Position numbers and translations under genes: made by a program. 64,000 nt of DNA, taken from the NCBI RefSeq assembly GCF_015461835.1, contig NZ_JACOPX010000008.1, forward strand, positions 248,001 through 312,000. Direction: 5' to 3'. The DNA is from Pseudomonas neuropathica (GTDB lineage Bacteria > Pseudomonadota > Gammaproteobacteria > Pseudomonadales > Pseudomonadaceae). Each line of letters starts with the position of its first letter. Position 1 is the stretch's first letter. Of the stretch, positions 1-11,257 are shown one piece after another. The notes under the pieces were generated by a model. That model was not told the DNA's origin, ran no database searches, and saw only the letters and a program-made list of their open reading frames with translations.

Positions 1-32
1 ATTGCTAACACCAGTTTGCGAACTTGAACCAT
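1..32 (-). CDS. fimV: FimV peptidoglycan-binding motility protein, first codons only
   Basis: Only the first ten codons are in the window, reading MVQVRKLVLA, and the gene runs off the left edge. This is the start of the FimV signal peptide as I remember it from Pseudomonas. FimV is an inner-membrane LysM/TPR protein needed for type IV pilus assembly and twitching. The position directly after usg and asd is the usual Pseudomonas order, which supports the call. The 208 bp between fimV and usg hold its leader and presumably its promoter; I see no clear terminator there. Confidence 0.75.
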   Translation of the reverse strand, partial: MVQVRKLVLA

Positions 33-240
33 AGCCTCATCCTTTGTTTGAACGTTCCTCGGCCAGCGAGAAGATGTTGAATACCGCTGCCGTAAGGCAT
101 TGCGCGCGACGACGACAGATGTCGCGCGCGATCATTTCTTTGATGCCCCGGAAAGTCCCGGAGGGTGACACGTTATCAAGCGATCTGGGCAAGCATAGCG
201 CTCACCTAGAATCAGTCGACAAATTGTTGCCAAGTATCTT

Positions 241-1251
241 TTACAGCAGGTCTTTTATCAACAATTCAGCCACCTGCACAGCGTTAAGGGCCGCGCCTTT
301 GCGTACGTTATCTGACGTCAGCCACAGATTTAGTTCCGCCGGATCGTCGACACCGCTGCGCACGCGACCGACATAAACCACATCCTGCCCCACCGCGTCA
401 CCGACCGCAGTCGGGTAGTCACCGGCCTCGACCAGCTCGATACCCGGCGCATCTTCGAGTGCAGCGTTGACTTTTGCCAGGTCGACAGCCGACGTTGACT
501 GCAAGGTCACGCTAAGGCTATCGCCAAAAAACACCGGGGCTTGAACGCAAGTTGCGGAAATCTTTAATAAAGGCTTCGCCAGCACCTGACGCAACTCGCG
601 CACCAGACGTTTTTCCAGCAGCGTATGCCCCTGCGCGTCGGGCGTGCCGACCTGGGCCAGCAGGTTGAAGGCCATCTGCCGATCAAAGAACGTCGGCTCC
701 AATGGGCGCATGTTCAGCAGCTCGGCGGTCTGCCGCGCCAGCTCGGTCACGGCTTCGCGCCCCTGAGCGGAAACGGCCAGATTGGCCGTGACATTCACAT
801 ATTGCAGATCGATCAGATCGAGCAGCGGCGCCAGCACCACGGCCAGCGAAGTGGCCGACGGGCTTGGGCTGCTGACCTGGAACGGTGCTTTCAAACCAGC
901 GAGCACTTCGGGGTTGGCTTCGGGTACTACTTGCGGCGCCTGATCGGCCGGCAGCGCGCCGGACAGGTCGATCAGCGAGCAACCGGCGGCGTGGGCACGG
1001 GCGGCGTAGCTCAGGGTAATCGCCGGGCCTGCGGCGAAAAACACCAGTTTGACCTTGCTGAAATCGAACTCGTCGACTTCGCGAACGCGCACGTTCTTGT
1101 TGCGGTACAGCACCGAGCTGCCGGCGGATTCGCTGCTCGCCAGCAGGTGCAGGGTGCCGACCGGGAAGTCGCGTTCTTCGAGAATCTGTACGAGGGTTTC
1201 GCCGACAGTACCGGTGGCGCCGATCACGGCAATATCTAGGGTCTGGGTCAT
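241..1251 (-). CDS. usg: Usg-1 family protein, aspartate-semialdehyde dehydrogenase paralogue without the active-site Cys
   Basis: The 336-residue protein has the full two-domain layout of aspartate-semialdehyde dehydrogenases: an N-terminal NADP-binding Rossmann fold (AVIGATGTVGETL at about residues 8-20) followed by the dimerisation/catalytic domain. Where the true enzyme has its nucleophile (GGNCTVSL in the neighbouring asd) this protein reads SSPSPSATSL, so no cysteine is in place. Usg-1 proteins are known as conserved paralogues next to asd with no proven enzymatic role. It lies 248 bp downstream of asd, separated by a terminator and a REP element, so it may have its own promoter. Confidence 0.88.
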   Translation of the reverse strand: MTQTLDIAVIGATGTVGETLVQILEERDFPVGTLHLLASSESAGSSVLYRNKNVRVREVDEFDFSKVKLVFFAAGPAITLSYAARAHAAGCSLIDLSGALPADQAPQVVPEANPEVLAGLKAPFQVSSPSPSATSLAVVLAPLLDLIDLQYVNVTANLAVSAQGREAVTELARQTAELLNMRPLEPTFFDRQMAFNLLAQVGTPDAQGHTLLEKRLVRELRQVLAKPLLKISATCVQAPVFFGDSLSVTLQSTSAVDLAKVNAALEDAPGIELVEAGDYPTAVGDAVGQDVVYVGRVRSGVDDPAELNLWLTSDNVRKGAALNAVQVAELLIKDLL

Positions 1252-1341
1252 GGTGCGAGCCTCTGGCGAAACGGGGGGAGCGGCACTTTACCGGGTGACT
1301 GGCGCACAGGCAATTTCTGCGGGATTTGCGGCGACTGCGCC

Positions 1342-1418
1342 GGCCCCTTCGCGAGCAAGCTCGCTCCCACATTTGAAATGCATTCCCCTGTGGGAGCGAG
1401 CTTGCTCGCGAAGGGGCC
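1342..1418. repeat. REP-type inverted repeat, family A
   Basis: Two copies of the core GCGAGCAAGCTCGCTCCCAC face each other around a short A/T-rich centre, flanked by GGCCCC/GGGGCC. This is the usual REP doublet of fluorescent pseudomonads and can fold into a long hairpin. It sits between usg and the asd terminator. Confidence 0.85.
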
Positions 1419-1446
1419 AGACCCGGCAACCGAGAACCCTCAGGCA

Positions 1447-1484
1447 TAAAAAAACCCGCACCTCTTACAAGGCGCGGGTTCTTT
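1447..1484 (-). terminator. Intrinsic terminator after asd
   Basis: Read on the minus strand, an AACCCGCGCC/GGTGCGGGTT stem is followed by a run of seven T residues, starting 16 bp after the asd stop codon. Confidence 0.8.
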
Positions 1485-1499
1485 CATTGCTTCAAGCGA

Positions 1500-2612
1500 T
1501 CAACGCTCAAGCAAAATCCGCAGCATGCGACGCAGCGGTTCGGCCGCGCCCCACAGCAGTTGGTCGCCGACGGTGAAGGCACCGACGAACTGCGAACCCA
1601 TGTTCAGCTTGCGCAGACGACCCACCGGCACATTCAGGGTGCCGGTGACCTTGGTCGGGCTCAGCTCCTGCATGCTGATTTCGCGCTGGTTCGGTACCAG
1701 TTTGACCCAAGGGTTGTGCTGGCTGATCAGCCCTTCGATATCGGCGATCGGCACGTCTTTGTTCAGCTTGATGGTCAGCGCCTGGCTGTGGCAACGCATA
1801 GCGCCAATGCGCACGCAGATGCCGTCGACCGGGATCGGGCTCTTGAAGCGGCCGAGGATCTTGTTGGTCTCGGCCTGAGCCTTCCACTCTTCGCGGCTCT
1901 GGCCGTTTGGCAGTTCCTTGTCGATCCACGGGATCAGGCTGCCGGCCAGCGGTACGCCGAAGTTTTCGGTCGGGTACGCTTCGCTGCGCATGGCGTCGGC
2001 AACGCGACGGTCGATGTCGAGGATCGCGCTGGCCGGATCAGCCAGTTGATCGGCGACAGCGGCGTGGGTCGCGCCCATTTGCTTGATCAGTTCACGCATG
2101 TTCTGCGCGCCGGCACCCGAGGCCGCCTGATAGGTCATGGCGCTCATCCACTCGACCAGACCGGCTTCGAACAGACCACCCAGGCCCATCAGCATCAGGC
2201 TGACGGTGCAGTTGCCGCCGATGTAGTTCTTGGTGCCCGCGTCGAGCTGCTGGTCGATGACCTTGCGGTTGACCGGATCAAGAATGATCACCGCGTCATC
2301 GTTCATGCGCAGACTCGAGGCCGCGTCGATCCAGTAACCCTGCCAGCCGGCTTCGCGCAGCTTGGGGAACACTTCGCTGGTGTAGTCGCCGCCCTGGCAG
2401 GTCAGAATCACGTCGAGGGTCTTCAGCTCGTCAATGCTGTAAGCATCCTTGAGCGGAGCAATGTCCTTGCCCACGGACGGGCCTTGGCCACCGACGTTGG
2501 ACGTGGTGAAAAACACCGGCTCGATTAGATCGAAATCCTGCTCTTCCAGCATCCGCTGCATGAGCACGGAACCGACCATCCCGCGCCAACCGATCAGACC
2601 TACACGTTTCAT
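1500..2612 (-). CDS. asd: Aspartate-semialdehyde dehydrogenase
   Basis: Asd reduces aspartyl phosphate to aspartate semialdehyde with NADPH, the branch-point step to lysine, diaminopimelate, threonine and methionine. The 370-residue product matches the family length. Visible motifs are the N-terminal Rossmann loop ([17 protein letters not shown]), the active-site cysteine in [12 protein letters not shown] near residue 135, and the conserved [17 protein letters not shown] segment with the acid-base histidine. It lies 66 bp downstream of leuB on the same strand. Its terminator lies immediately 3'. Confidence 0.97.
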   Translation of the reverse strand: MKRVGLIGWRGMVGSVLMQRMLEEQDFDLIEPVFFTTSNVGGQGPSVGKDIAPLKDAYSIDELKTLDVILTCQGGDYTSEVFPKLREAGWQGYWIDAASSLRMNDDAVIILDPVNRKVIDQQLDAGTKNYIGGNCTVSLMLMGLGGLFEAGLVEWMSAMTYQAASGAGAQNMRELIKQMGATHAAVADQLADPASAILDIDRRVADAMRSEAYPTENFGVPLAGSLIPWIDKELPNGQSREEWKAQAETNKILGRFKSPIPVDGICVRIGAMRCHSQALTIKLNKDVPIADIEGLISQHNPWVKLVPNQREISMQELSPTKVTGTLNVPVGRLRKLNMGSQFVGAFTVGDQLLWGAAEPLRRMLRILLER

Positions 2613-2678
2613 CGCAACTACACCTTCTTGAAAAGTGGGCCGCTGCTTTGTATTGAATTTCGCAGCGGGCCCGAGAGA

Positions 2679-3761
<1,083 letters not shown>

Positions 3762-3815
3762 GCTTTCCTCGTGTCTTCAGTCGGTGCGCCATCTTAAGCG
3801 CGCCCGGAAAAATTC

Positions 3816-4583
3816 TTATCGCTCAGCCATCAGCACGATTACATCTGTACTGAACGAGCCGTCGGCATCAATCTCAAAATATTCACGCACTTCGTGGCCC
3901 ATCGACTGCTGCAACTGGCGGATCGCGACGCGCATCACTTCAGGCGTGCGCATGCGTTCAACCCAACTGGTGTACTCCAGACGCAGGCGCTGACGCGTGG
4001 TACTGCGTACATGCAAACCGGCCTCGCTGACCTGACGCAGCCATTCGGCGGCGGAATAATCGCGCACATGGCTGGTGTCACGCAGCACCTCGACGCTTTG
4101 CAGGTAAGTGTCGAACAACGGACTGCCCGGTGACAACACGTCAACGAACGCCGCCACACCGCCCGGCTTCAACACCCGACGCACTTCGCGCAGAGCCAAA
4201 CCGAGATCGCTCCAGTGATGCGCCGAATAACGGCTGAACACGAAGTCGAACTCGCCATCGGCAAACGGCAGACGCTCGGCGGCGCCGTTGACCGTGGCAA
4301 TGTTGCTCATGCCGCGTTCAACGGCAGCGGCGGCGACCACGTCGAGCATTTGCTGCGACAGGTCGTAGGCGACCACTTCCCTGACCAGTGGTGCGACGTG
4401 AAAACTGACGTGTCCGGCGCCGCAACCCAGATCCAGCACCCGGGCGCTGCCCTGCCCTTTCAGCTCAGCCTGTAGCAGTGCGAACTCGGTGCCTTGAGCG
4501 TGAACGGCGCTGCTCAGGTAGGCGGCGGCCTGTTCACCGAATTGCTTTTGTACGACCTGAGTGTGCTGGGCGGTGCTGGTCAT
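3816..4583 (-). CDS. Class I SAM-dependent methyltransferase
   Basis: A 255-residue soluble methyltransferase of the UbiE/Methyltransf_11 type. The SAM-binding motif I is VLDLGCGAGHVSFHVA (about residues 49-64), the acidic end of strand 2 is VVAYDLSQQML, and motif III is in FDFVFSRYSAHHW followed by RRVLKPGG. The substrate cannot be read from the sequence. It sits between leuD and leuB with a good ribosome site (AAGGAAG) and 54 bp before leuB, a placement I believe is conserved in Pseudomonas, but a role in leucine synthesis is not implied by its family. Confidence 0.85.
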   Translation of the reverse strand: MTSTAQHTQVVQKQFGEQAAAYLSSAVHAQGTEFALLQAELKGQGSARVLDLGCGAGHVSFHVAPLVREVVAYDLSQQMLDVVAAAAVERGMSNIATVNGAAERLPFADGEFDFVFSRYSAHHWSDLGLALREVRRVLKPGGVAAFVDVLSPGSPLFDTYLQSVEVLRDTSHVRDYSAAEWLRQVSEAGLHVRSTTRQRLRLEYTSWVERMRTPEVMRVAIRQLQQSMGHEVREYFEIDADGSFSTDVIVLMAER

Positions 4584-4630
4584 GAGGGACTTCCTTTTTA
4601 GGGTGAGTCTTGTGGTGCTTTTGAGGGCCT

Positions 4631-4697
4631 CATCGCGAGCAGGCTCACTCCTACAGGGGAACGCATTTCAAATGTAGGCCTTCGCCTGCTCGCGATG
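4631..4697. repeat. REP-type inverted repeat, family A variant
   Basis: Opposed copies of CATCGCGAGCAGG lie between leuD and the methyltransferase. The inner parts read CTCACTCCTACAG and TGTAGGCCTTCG, so the two arms are imperfect. Confidence 0.8.
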
Positions 4698-4718
4698 GCG
4701 CCATTCGCCATACGCAAA

Positions 4719-5363
4719 TCACGCGTCGCGGAACAACCACGGCTGGCTCACACGATGCTTGGCCTCAAACGTGGCAATCGCATCACCGTCCTGCAAGGTC
4801 AAACCGATATCGTCCAGACCATTCAACAGGCAATGCTTGCGGAACGCATCAATCTCAAAGCTGTACACCTTGCCATCCGGGCGAGTCACGGTCTGCGCTT
4901 GCAGATCGACCTGCAATTGATAGCCCGGCTCAGCCTCGACCTGCTTGAACAACTCGTCGACTTCCGCGTCGCTCAAGATGATCGGCAACAAACCGTTCTT
5001 GAAGCTGTTGTTGAAGAAGATGTCGGCGTAGCTCGGCGCGATGATGCTGCGGAAACCGTATTCTTCCAGCGCCCACGGCGCGTGCTCACGGCTGGACCCG
5101 CAACCGAAGTTCTCACGGGCCAGCAACACGCTGGCGCCTTGATAACGCTCGGCGTTGAGCACGAAGTCCTTGTTCAGTGGGCGTTTGGAGTTGTCCTGAT
5201 ACGGCTGGCCGACATCGAGGTAGCGCCACTCGTCGAACAGGTTCGGGCCGAAACCGGTGCGCTTGATCGACTTCAAGAACTGCTTCGGAATGATCTGGTC
5301 GGTGTCGACGTTGGCACGATCCAGAGGCGCGACAAGACCAGTGTGCTGGGTAAAAGCTTTCAT
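4719..5363 (-). CDS. leuD: 3-isopropylmalate dehydratase small subunit
   Basis: LeuD is the swivelling substrate-recognition subunit that pairs with LeuC to isomerise 2-isopropylmalate to 3-isopropylmalate. The 214-residue length is typical. The signature [15 protein letters not shown] (about residues 83-97) and the [18 protein letters not shown] segment are intact. It starts 11 bp after leuC ends, behind a strong Shine-Dalgarno (AAGGAGCGCAGCATG), so the two subunits are made from one transcript. Confidence 0.97.
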   Translation of the reverse strand: MKAFTQHTGLVAPLDRANVDTDQIIPKQFLKSIKRTGFGPNLFDEWRYLDVGQPYQDNSKRPLNKDFVLNAERYQGASVLLARENFGCGSSREHAPWALEEYGFRSIIAPSYADIFFNNSFKNGLLPIILSDAEVDELFKQVEAEPGYQLQVDLQAQTVTRPDGKVYSFEIDAFRKHCLLNGLDDIGLTLQDGDAIATFEAKHRVSQPWLFRDA

Positions 5364-5374
5364 GCTGCGCTCCT

Positions 5375-6793
5375 TTAGATCAATTCACGAACGTCGATGA
5401 AACGACCGTTCACCGCTGCCGCAGCCGCCATGGCCGGACTGACGAGGTGGGTACGGCCACCGGCGCCCTGACGGCCTTCGAAGTTACGGTTGGAGGTCGA
5501 GGCGCAATGCTCGCCGGACTCCAAACGATCCGGGTTCATCGCCAGGCACATCGAGCAACCCGGCTCACGCCATTCGAAACCGGCTTCGAGGAAAATCTTG
5601 TCCAGACCTTCGGCTTCAGCCTGAGCCTTCACCAGACCCGAACCCGGCACCACGATCGCTTGCTTGATGGTCGAAGCGACCTTGCGACCCTTGGCGATCA
5701 CCGCCGCAGCGCGCAAATCTTCGATCCGCGAGTTGGTGCAGGAACCGATAAACACGCGATCCAGCTGAATGTCGGTGATCGCCTGATTGGCGGTCAAACC
5801 CATGTATTTCAAGGCACGGACGATCGAGTCGCGCTTGACCAGATCCATCTCTTTGGCTGGGTCCGGCACGTTCTGATCAACGGCCAAAACCATTTCCGGC
5901 GAAGTGCCCCAGCTGACTTGCGGCTTGATCTGCGCAGCGTCGAGTTCAACCACAGTGTCGAACTTGGCGTCGGCGTCGGAGACCAGGTCTTTCCAGGCCT
6001 CGACGGCCATGTCCCATTCGGCGCCTTTCGGTGCAAAAGGACGGCCCTTCACGTAGTCGACAGTCTTCTGGTCCGCTGCCACCAGGCCAACGCGGGCGCC
6101 GGCTTCGATGGACATGTTGCAGATGGTCATGCGGCCTTCAACGGACAAGTCGCGGATCGCGCTGCCGGCGAACTCGATGGCATGGCCGTTACCGCCGGCG
6201 GTGCCGATCTTGCCGATCACCGCGAGGACGATGTCCTTGGCGGTCACGCCGAACGGCAATTGCCCTTCAACGCGCACCAGCATGTTTTTCATTTTCTTGG
6301 CGACCAGGCACTGGGTGGCGAGCACATGCTCGACCTCGGAAGTGCCGATACCGTGAGCCAGAGCGCCGAACGCGCCGTGGGTCGAGGTGTGCGAGTCGCC
6401 GCAGACCACGGTCATGCCCGGCAAGGTCGCGCCCTGCTCCGGGCTGATCACGTGAACGATGCCTTGGCGGACGTCGTTCATCTTGAACTCGACGATGCCG
6501 TATTCATCGCAGTTGTCATCGAGGGTCTGAACCTGCAAACGCGAGACCTGATCGGCAATGGCTTCGATGCCGCCCTTGCGCTCTGGAGTCGTTGGTACGT
6601 TGTGGTCCGGGGTCGCGATGTTGGCATCGATGCGCCAAGGCTTGCGCCCGGCCAGACGCAGGCCTTCAAAGGCTTGCGGCGAAGTCACTTCGTGAATGAT
6701 GTGACGATCGATATAGATCAGCGCCGAGCCATCGTCGCGCTGCTTGACCAAATGCGAATCCCAGAGCTTGTCGTAGAGCGTTTTGCCGGCCAT
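5375..6793 (-). CDS. leuC: 3-isopropylmalate dehydratase large subunit
   Basis: LeuC is the aconitase-like subunit that carries the [4Fe-4S] cluster. The three cluster cysteines are visible in [13 protein letters not shown] and in [15 protein letters not shown]. An in-frame extension to 6838 is possible, but the family start is [14 protein letters not shown] at 6793, giving the usual 472 residues, so that start was chosen. It is divergent from a LysR-type gene; the 140-bp gap is A/T-rich and probably holds both promoters. Confidence 0.96.
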   Translation of the reverse strand: MAGKTLYDKLWDSHLVKQRDDGSALIYIDRHIIHEVTSPQAFEGLRLAGRKPWRIDANIATPDHNVPTTPERKGGIEAIADQVSRLQVQTLDDNCDEYGIVEFKMNDVRQGIVHVISPEQGATLPGMTVVCGDSHTSTHGAFGALAHGIGTSEVEHVLATQCLVAKKMKNMLVRVEGQLPFGVTAKDIVLAVIGKIGTAGGNGHAIEFAGSAIRDLSVEGRMTICNMSIEAGARVGLVAADQKTVDYVKGRPFAPKGAEWDMAVEAWKDLVSDADAKFDTVVELDAAQIKPQVSWGTSPEMVLAVDQNVPDPAKEMDLVKRDSIVRALKYMGLTANQAITDIQLDRVFIGSCTNSRIEDLRAAAVIAKGRKVASTIKQAIVVPGSGLVKAQAEAEGLDKIFLEAGFEWREPGCSMCLAMNPDRLESGEHCASTSNRNFEGRQGAGGRTHLVSPAMAAAAAVNGRFIDVRELI

Positions 6794-6933
6794 CAGACGG
6801 TTCCTCATCAGCTTGTTTCTATGCCCTGGGCTTATCAATAACCCTTTGGCTTGTGAGGCCGATCCTATGGGGTTAGATTAAATAACTCAAATTCATATTT
6901 TTTATGCTTTGGATAACCAACTGGAATACGAAC

Positions 6934-7818
6934 ATGGATCTGGCCAACCTCAATGCTTTTATCGCGATTGCCGAGACCGGCAGCTTCTCCGGCGCCGGCG
7001 AACGGCTGCACCTGACACAGCCGGCGATCAGCAAACGCATCGCCGGGCTGGAGCAACAATTGAAGGTGCGCCTGTTCGATCGGCTGGGTCGTGAAGTCGG
7101 CCTGACCGAGGCCGGCCGCGCCCTGCTGCCACGGGCTTATCAGATTCTCAACGTGCTGGATGACACCCGCCGCGCCCTGACCAACCTCACCGGCGAAGTC
7201 AGCGGGCGTTTGACCCTGGCCACCAGTCACCACATCGGCTTGCACCGCTTGCCACCGCTTTTGCGCGAATTCACCCGCCGCTACCCAGAGGTGGCGCTGG
7301 ATATTCAGTTCCTCGATTCGGAAGTGGCCTATGAAGAAATTCTCCATGGCCGCGCTGAACTGGCGGTCATCACCCTGGCGCCGGAGCCTCACGCACTGGT
7401 CAAAGCCACGCCGGTCTGGGATGACCCGCTGGATTTCGTGGTCGCCCCGGAGCATTCGCTGATCAGCAATGGCCCCGTCACTCTGGCGGACATTGCCGGT
7501 CATCCGGCGGTTTTCCCCGGTGGCAACACCTTCACGCACCACATTGTCCAACGGTTATTCGAGGCCCAGAGCCTGACGCCGAACATCGCCATGAGTACCA
7601 ACTACCTGGAAACCATCAAGATGATGGTCTCGATCGGCCTGGCCTGGAGCGTTTTGCCGCGCACCATGCTCGACGAGCAGGTGGCAAGCATCGTATTGCC
7701 GGGCATACAGCTCAGTCGCCAGCTAGGCTATATCCTGCACACTGAACGGACGCTCTCGAATGCGGCGCGGGCCTTTATGGCCTTACTGGATGCACAAATC
7801 GATCTGCCAGGGACTTGA
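6934..7818 (+). CDS. LysR-family transcriptional regulator divergent from leuCD
   Basis: A 294-residue LysR protein. The N-terminal winged helix-turn-helix is clear (GSFSGAGERLHLTQPAISKR, residues 16-35) followed by the linker helix and a periplasmic-binding-protein-like effector domain (about residues 90-294). The start at MDLANLNAF was chosen over an upstream in-frame ATG at 6904 because it matches the family N-terminus. By the common LysR pattern it may regulate the divergent leuCD and itself; the effector is unknown. That regulatory link is inference from position only. Confidence 0.9.
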   Translation: MDLANLNAFIAIAETGSFSGAGERLHLTQPAISKRIAGLEQQLKVRLFDRLGREVGLTEAGRALLPRAYQILNVLDDTRRALTNLTGEVSGRLTLATSHHIGLHRLPPLLREFTRRYPEVALDIQFLDSEVAYEEILHGRAELAVITLAPEPHALVKATPVWDDPLDFVVAPEHSLISNGPVTLADIAGHPAVFPGGNTFTHHIVQRLFEAQSLTPNIAMSTNYLETIKMMVSIGLAWSVLPRTMLDEQVASIVLPGIQLSRQLGYILHTERTLSNAARAFMALLDAQIDLPGT

Positions 7819-7892
7819 GGCCATCTTGTGCTACTCCTAAAGAGCCGCTGCCCCTGTGCCTAACGTCACCCTCAGCTCAAGGCTTGTCCACG

Positions 7893-10800
7893 ATGCCGAA
7901 ATCTGTTGACCGAATTCCGCCGATGCCGCGTATTCAGGCGATTGACCCGCGACATTCCGAGCAGAGCTGGGAGAGCGCGCCGCAATTGCTGGCGGCGCTC
8001 AACGGCGCGCGGCTCGGCGCCTGGTACTGGGACATCGAGCGCGGGCAGATCAGTTGGTCGCGTGGCACCCAGGCCTTGTTCGGTTTCGACCCGCGCCAGC
8101 CGCTGCCGGCAGACCTTGAATACCTTGATCTGCTGCCCCCGGAAGACCGCGCGAAAACGGTTCGCGCCTTCCACGCGGTAATTGCCGGGGCGCCGCTGGA
8201 ACAAGCGATGCACCACCGCATCCGTTGGCCTGACGGCAGCCTGCACTGGCTGGAGATCAGCGGCAGCCTGCTGCCGGATAAAAACGGCCGCCCCCGAATG
8301 ATCGGGGTGATTCGCGAAATCACCCACCAGCGCCAGCGCGAGCAGGCGCTGAGCAGTTCGGAAAAACGTTTCGCGACACTGTTTCATCTGTGCCCGAACA
8401 TGGTCCTGCTGACCCGTCAGGAAGACGGCTTGATCAGCGAGGCCAATCAGTACTTTGAAAGCCTGTTCGGCTGGCCGGTGCAGAGCGCCATCGGCCGCAC
8501 CACGCTGGAGCTGGGCCTGTGGGTGCACCCGGAGCAGCGCGCAGAACTGGTGAAAAAAACCAAAGCCAAAGGCGAGCTGATCGCCATGGAAGTGCAGTTT
8601 CGCGCCAGCAACGGGCAGATCCACGACGGCATTCTCAGTGCGCAGAAAGTCGAACTCGAAGGCCAGCCGTATCTGCTCAGCACGTTCCTCGACACCACCG
8701 AACGCAAAGCCGCCGAACACGCCTTGAAGGACAGCCAGGAACGTCTCGATCTGGCACTGGATTCGGCACAACTCGGCACCTGGGACTGGCACATTCCCAG
8801 CGGCATGCTTTACGGCTCGGCGCGCGCCGCGCAGTTGCACGGGCTGGAGCCGAAACCGTTTCATGAGTCGTTCGAAGAGTTTTTCGAAGGCGTCCCCGGT
8901 GAGGAGCGCGACAGCATGCGCGACGCCTACCGCAGCCTGCGCGAAGGCCCGGCGGGCAATTATCAACTGACTTATCGCGTGCAATTGCCGGACGGCAGTT
9001 CGCGCTATCTGGAAAGCCGCGCCCGCCTCTACCGCGACGACAACGGCGCACCGCTGCGCATGGCCGGCACCCTGCTCGACATCACCGATCAGGTCGAGCG
9101 TGAACAGCGGCTGGTGGCCTCGGAAGAGAAATTCGCCACGCTGTTCCAGGTCAGCCCGGACCCGATCTGCGTCACCCGCCAGGACAGTGGCGAGTTCATC
9201 GAAATCAATAACAGTTTTACCCAGACGTTCGGCTGGAGCGCCGCCGACGTCATCGGCCACACCGCCGAAGAAATCGGTTTGTGGGATGCCTCGGCAAAAA
9301 GCCTGCAACGCATCGAACGGGTCATCCGCGAACAGGGCTTGAGCAATGTCGCGATCATCGTCCAGCACAAGGACGGCCAGTCGCTGACCTGTGTGATTTC
9401 CAGCCGGCAGATCAGCGTCGGCGATCAGCCTTGTATCGTCACCACCCTGCGCGACATCACCCAGCAGCAGCGCTCGGAAGCGGCGCTGAAAGCCAGTGAG
9501 GAGAAATTCGCCAAGGCGTTCCACTCCAGTCCCGACGCAATCACCATTACCGAGCGCGACACCGGGCGTTATCTGGAGGTCAACGACGGTTTTTGCCGTC
9601 TCACTGGCTATCGTGCCGAAGAGGTCGTGGGCAAAACGGTTTATCAGGTGGGTATTTGGGCTGAAGAGAAACAGCGTTCGGCGTTACTCGCCGAGTTGCA
9701 GATCAAGGGCCGCGTGCACCATCAGGAAATGCTCGGGCGCAACAAACGCGGGGAAATGCTGACGGTGGAGGTCTCGGTCGAGCCGATCACCCTCAATGAA
9801 ACCGCGTGCTTGCTGCTGACTGCCCGAGACGTCAGCCTGCTGAAAAACGCCGAAGCACAGATCCGGCATCTGGCCTATCACGACCCGCTGACCAACCTGC
9901 CCAATCGCGCCCTGCTGATGGATCGCCTGAGCCAGCAGATCGCCCTGCTCAAGCGCCACAATCTGCGCGGCGCCTTGCTGTTTCTCGACCTCGATCACTT
10001 CAAGCACATCAACGACTCTCTCGGCCACCCGGTCGGCGACACCGTGCTGAAAATCATCACGGCGCGGCTCGAAGCCAGTGTGCGCATGGAAGATACCGTC
10101 GCGCGCCTCGGTGGCGACGAGTTTGTCGTGCTGCTCAGCGGCCTCGAAGGCTCGCGCAATGAGGTCAGCGCGCAAGTGCGCAATCTGGCCGACACCCTGC
10201 GCGAATTGCTCTCGGAACCGATGTTCCTCGACGGCCAGCGCCTGCAAGTCACGCCAAGCATTGGCGTGGCACTGATCCCCGATCACGGCTCGACGCCGAC
10301 CGACCTGCTCAAACGCGCCGACATTGCCCTGTACCGGGCCAAGGATTCCGGGCGCAACACCACGCAGATGTATCACAACACCATGCAGAAGGCCGCCAGC
10401 GAGCGGCTGCGCATGGAAACCGACTTGCGTCTGGCGCTGTCTCGCGGTGAATTCAACGTGCACTTTCAGCCGCAGGTCGATGCCCGCGACAACCGCATCA
10501 TCGGCGCCGAAGCCCTGGTGCGCTGGAATCACCCGGAGCTGGGCGCGCAGTCACCCACCGAATTCATCAAAGTACTGGAAGACAGCGGCCTGATTCTCGA
10601 AGTCGGTACGTGGATTCTTGATGAGGCCTGCAATGCGTTCAAACAACTGATCGCACAGAGGCTGGTCGACCCGCTGAAGTTCAGCCTGTGCGTGAACATC
10701 AGCCCGCGACAGTTCCGCCAGAACGATTTCGTCGAGCGCATCGAACACAGCATGAGCAGCCATGGCCTGCCCTGCTCGCTACTGAAACTGGAGATCACCG

Positions 10801-11171
10801 AAGGCATCGTCATCCAGAATCTGGAAGACACCATCAGCAAAATGCGCAGGCTGAAAAAACTCGGCGTGAGCTTTGCGATGGATGACTTCGGCACCGGCTA
10901 TTCGTCGCTGACTTACCTCAAGCGCCTGCCGGTGGACACGCTGAAAATCGATCAGTCGTTTATCCGCGATGCGACGACCGACCCGAACGATGCCGAGATC
11001 ATTCGCGCGATTGTCGCCATGGCGCGCAGCCTCGAGCTGGAGGTGATTGCCGAGGGCGTGGAAACTCCCGAACAACTGGCGTTCCTGCAGGGTTTGGGCT
11101 GCCATTTGTATCAAGGCTATCTGCATAGTCGACCGGTTGCGCTCGAGGATCTGAAAAAGCTCCTGCCATAA
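7893..11171 (+). CDS. Five-PAS GGDEF-EAL cyclic-di-GMP enzyme
   Basis: The 1092-residue protein has no signal peptide or membrane helix. Five PAS or PAS-PAC units can be followed at about residues 30-148, 155-275, 283-403, 410-525 and 537-650, then GGDEF (655-825) and EAL (840-1085). The cyclase signature RLGGDEF is intact, with an inhibitory-site RMED five residues before it. The phosphodiesterase side has EALVRW, LEITEG, DDFGTGYSSL and VIAEGVET. By motifs it could make or break c-di-GMP; the net activity is not readable. Start is uncertain: the frame extends to an overlap with the LysR stop, but the ATG at 7893 is the first good one. Confidence 0.9.
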   Translation: MPKSVDRIPPMPRIQAIDPRHSEQSWESAPQLLAALNGARLGAWYWDIERGQISWSRGTQALFGFDPRQPLPADLEYLDLLPPEDRAKTVRAFHAVIAGAPLEQAMHHRIRWPDGSLHWLEISGSLLPDKNGRPRMIGVIREITHQRQREQALSSSEKRFATLFHLCPNMVLLTRQEDGLISEANQYFESLFGWPVQSAIGRTTLELGLWVHPEQRAELVKKTKAKGELIAMEVQFRASNGQIHDGILSAQKVELEGQPYLLSTFLDTTERKAAEHALKDSQERLDLALDSAQLGTWDWHIPSGMLYGSARAAQLHGLEPKPFHESFEEFFEGVPGEERDSMRDAYRSLREGPAGNYQLTYRVQLPDGSSRYLESRARLYRDDNGAPLRMAGTLLDITDQVEREQRLVASEEKFATLFQVSPDPICVTRQDSGEFIEINNSFTQTFGWSAADVIGHTAEEIGLWDASAKSLQRIERVIREQGLSNVAIIVQHKDGQSLTCVISSRQISVGDQPCIVTTLRDITQQQRSEAALKASEEKFAKAFHSSPDAITITERDTGRYLEVNDGFCRLTGYRAEEVVGKTVYQVGIWAEEKQRSALLAELQIKGRVHHQEMLGRNKRGEMLTVEVSVEPITLNETACLLLTARDVSLLKNAEAQIRHLAYHDPLTNLPNRALLMDRLSQQIALLKRHNLRGALLFLDLDHFKHINDSLGHPVGDTVLKIITARLEASVRMEDTVARLGGDEFVVLLSGLEGSRNEVSAQVRNLADTLRELLSEPMFLDGQRLQVTPSIGVALIPDHGSTPTDLLKRADIALYRAKDSGRNTTQMYHNTMQKAASERLRMETDLRLALSRGEFNVHFQPQVDARDNRIIGAEALVRWNHPELGAQSPTEFIKVLEDSGLILEVGTWILDEACNAFKQLIAQRLVDPLKFSLCVNISPRQFRQNDFVERIEHSMSSHGLPCSLLKLEITEGIVIQNLEDTISKMRRLKKLGVSFAMDDFGTGYSSLTYLKRLPVDTLKIDQSFIRDATTDPNDAEIIRAIVAMARSLELEVIAEGVETPEQLAFLQGLGCHLYQGYLHSRPVALEDLKKLLP

Positions 11172-11257
11172 CCGGTGCACGTTGCAACAGACGCACAATT
11201 GCCACGATTTGCAGCAACCTGTAGGGTCGCGTTTTTTGCGCCGTTTCGAGATCTGTC

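Noticed and set aside
44..376. 110-codon plus-strand frame at the left edge
   Set aside because: It spans the fimV leader and the end of usg with no ribosome site or domain.
5447..6841. 464-codon plus-strand open frame over leuC
   Set aside because: It lies opposite leuC, whose iron-sulfur motifs are intact. The frame is His/Arg/Gln-rich with no domain: an antisense shadow of GC-rich coding.
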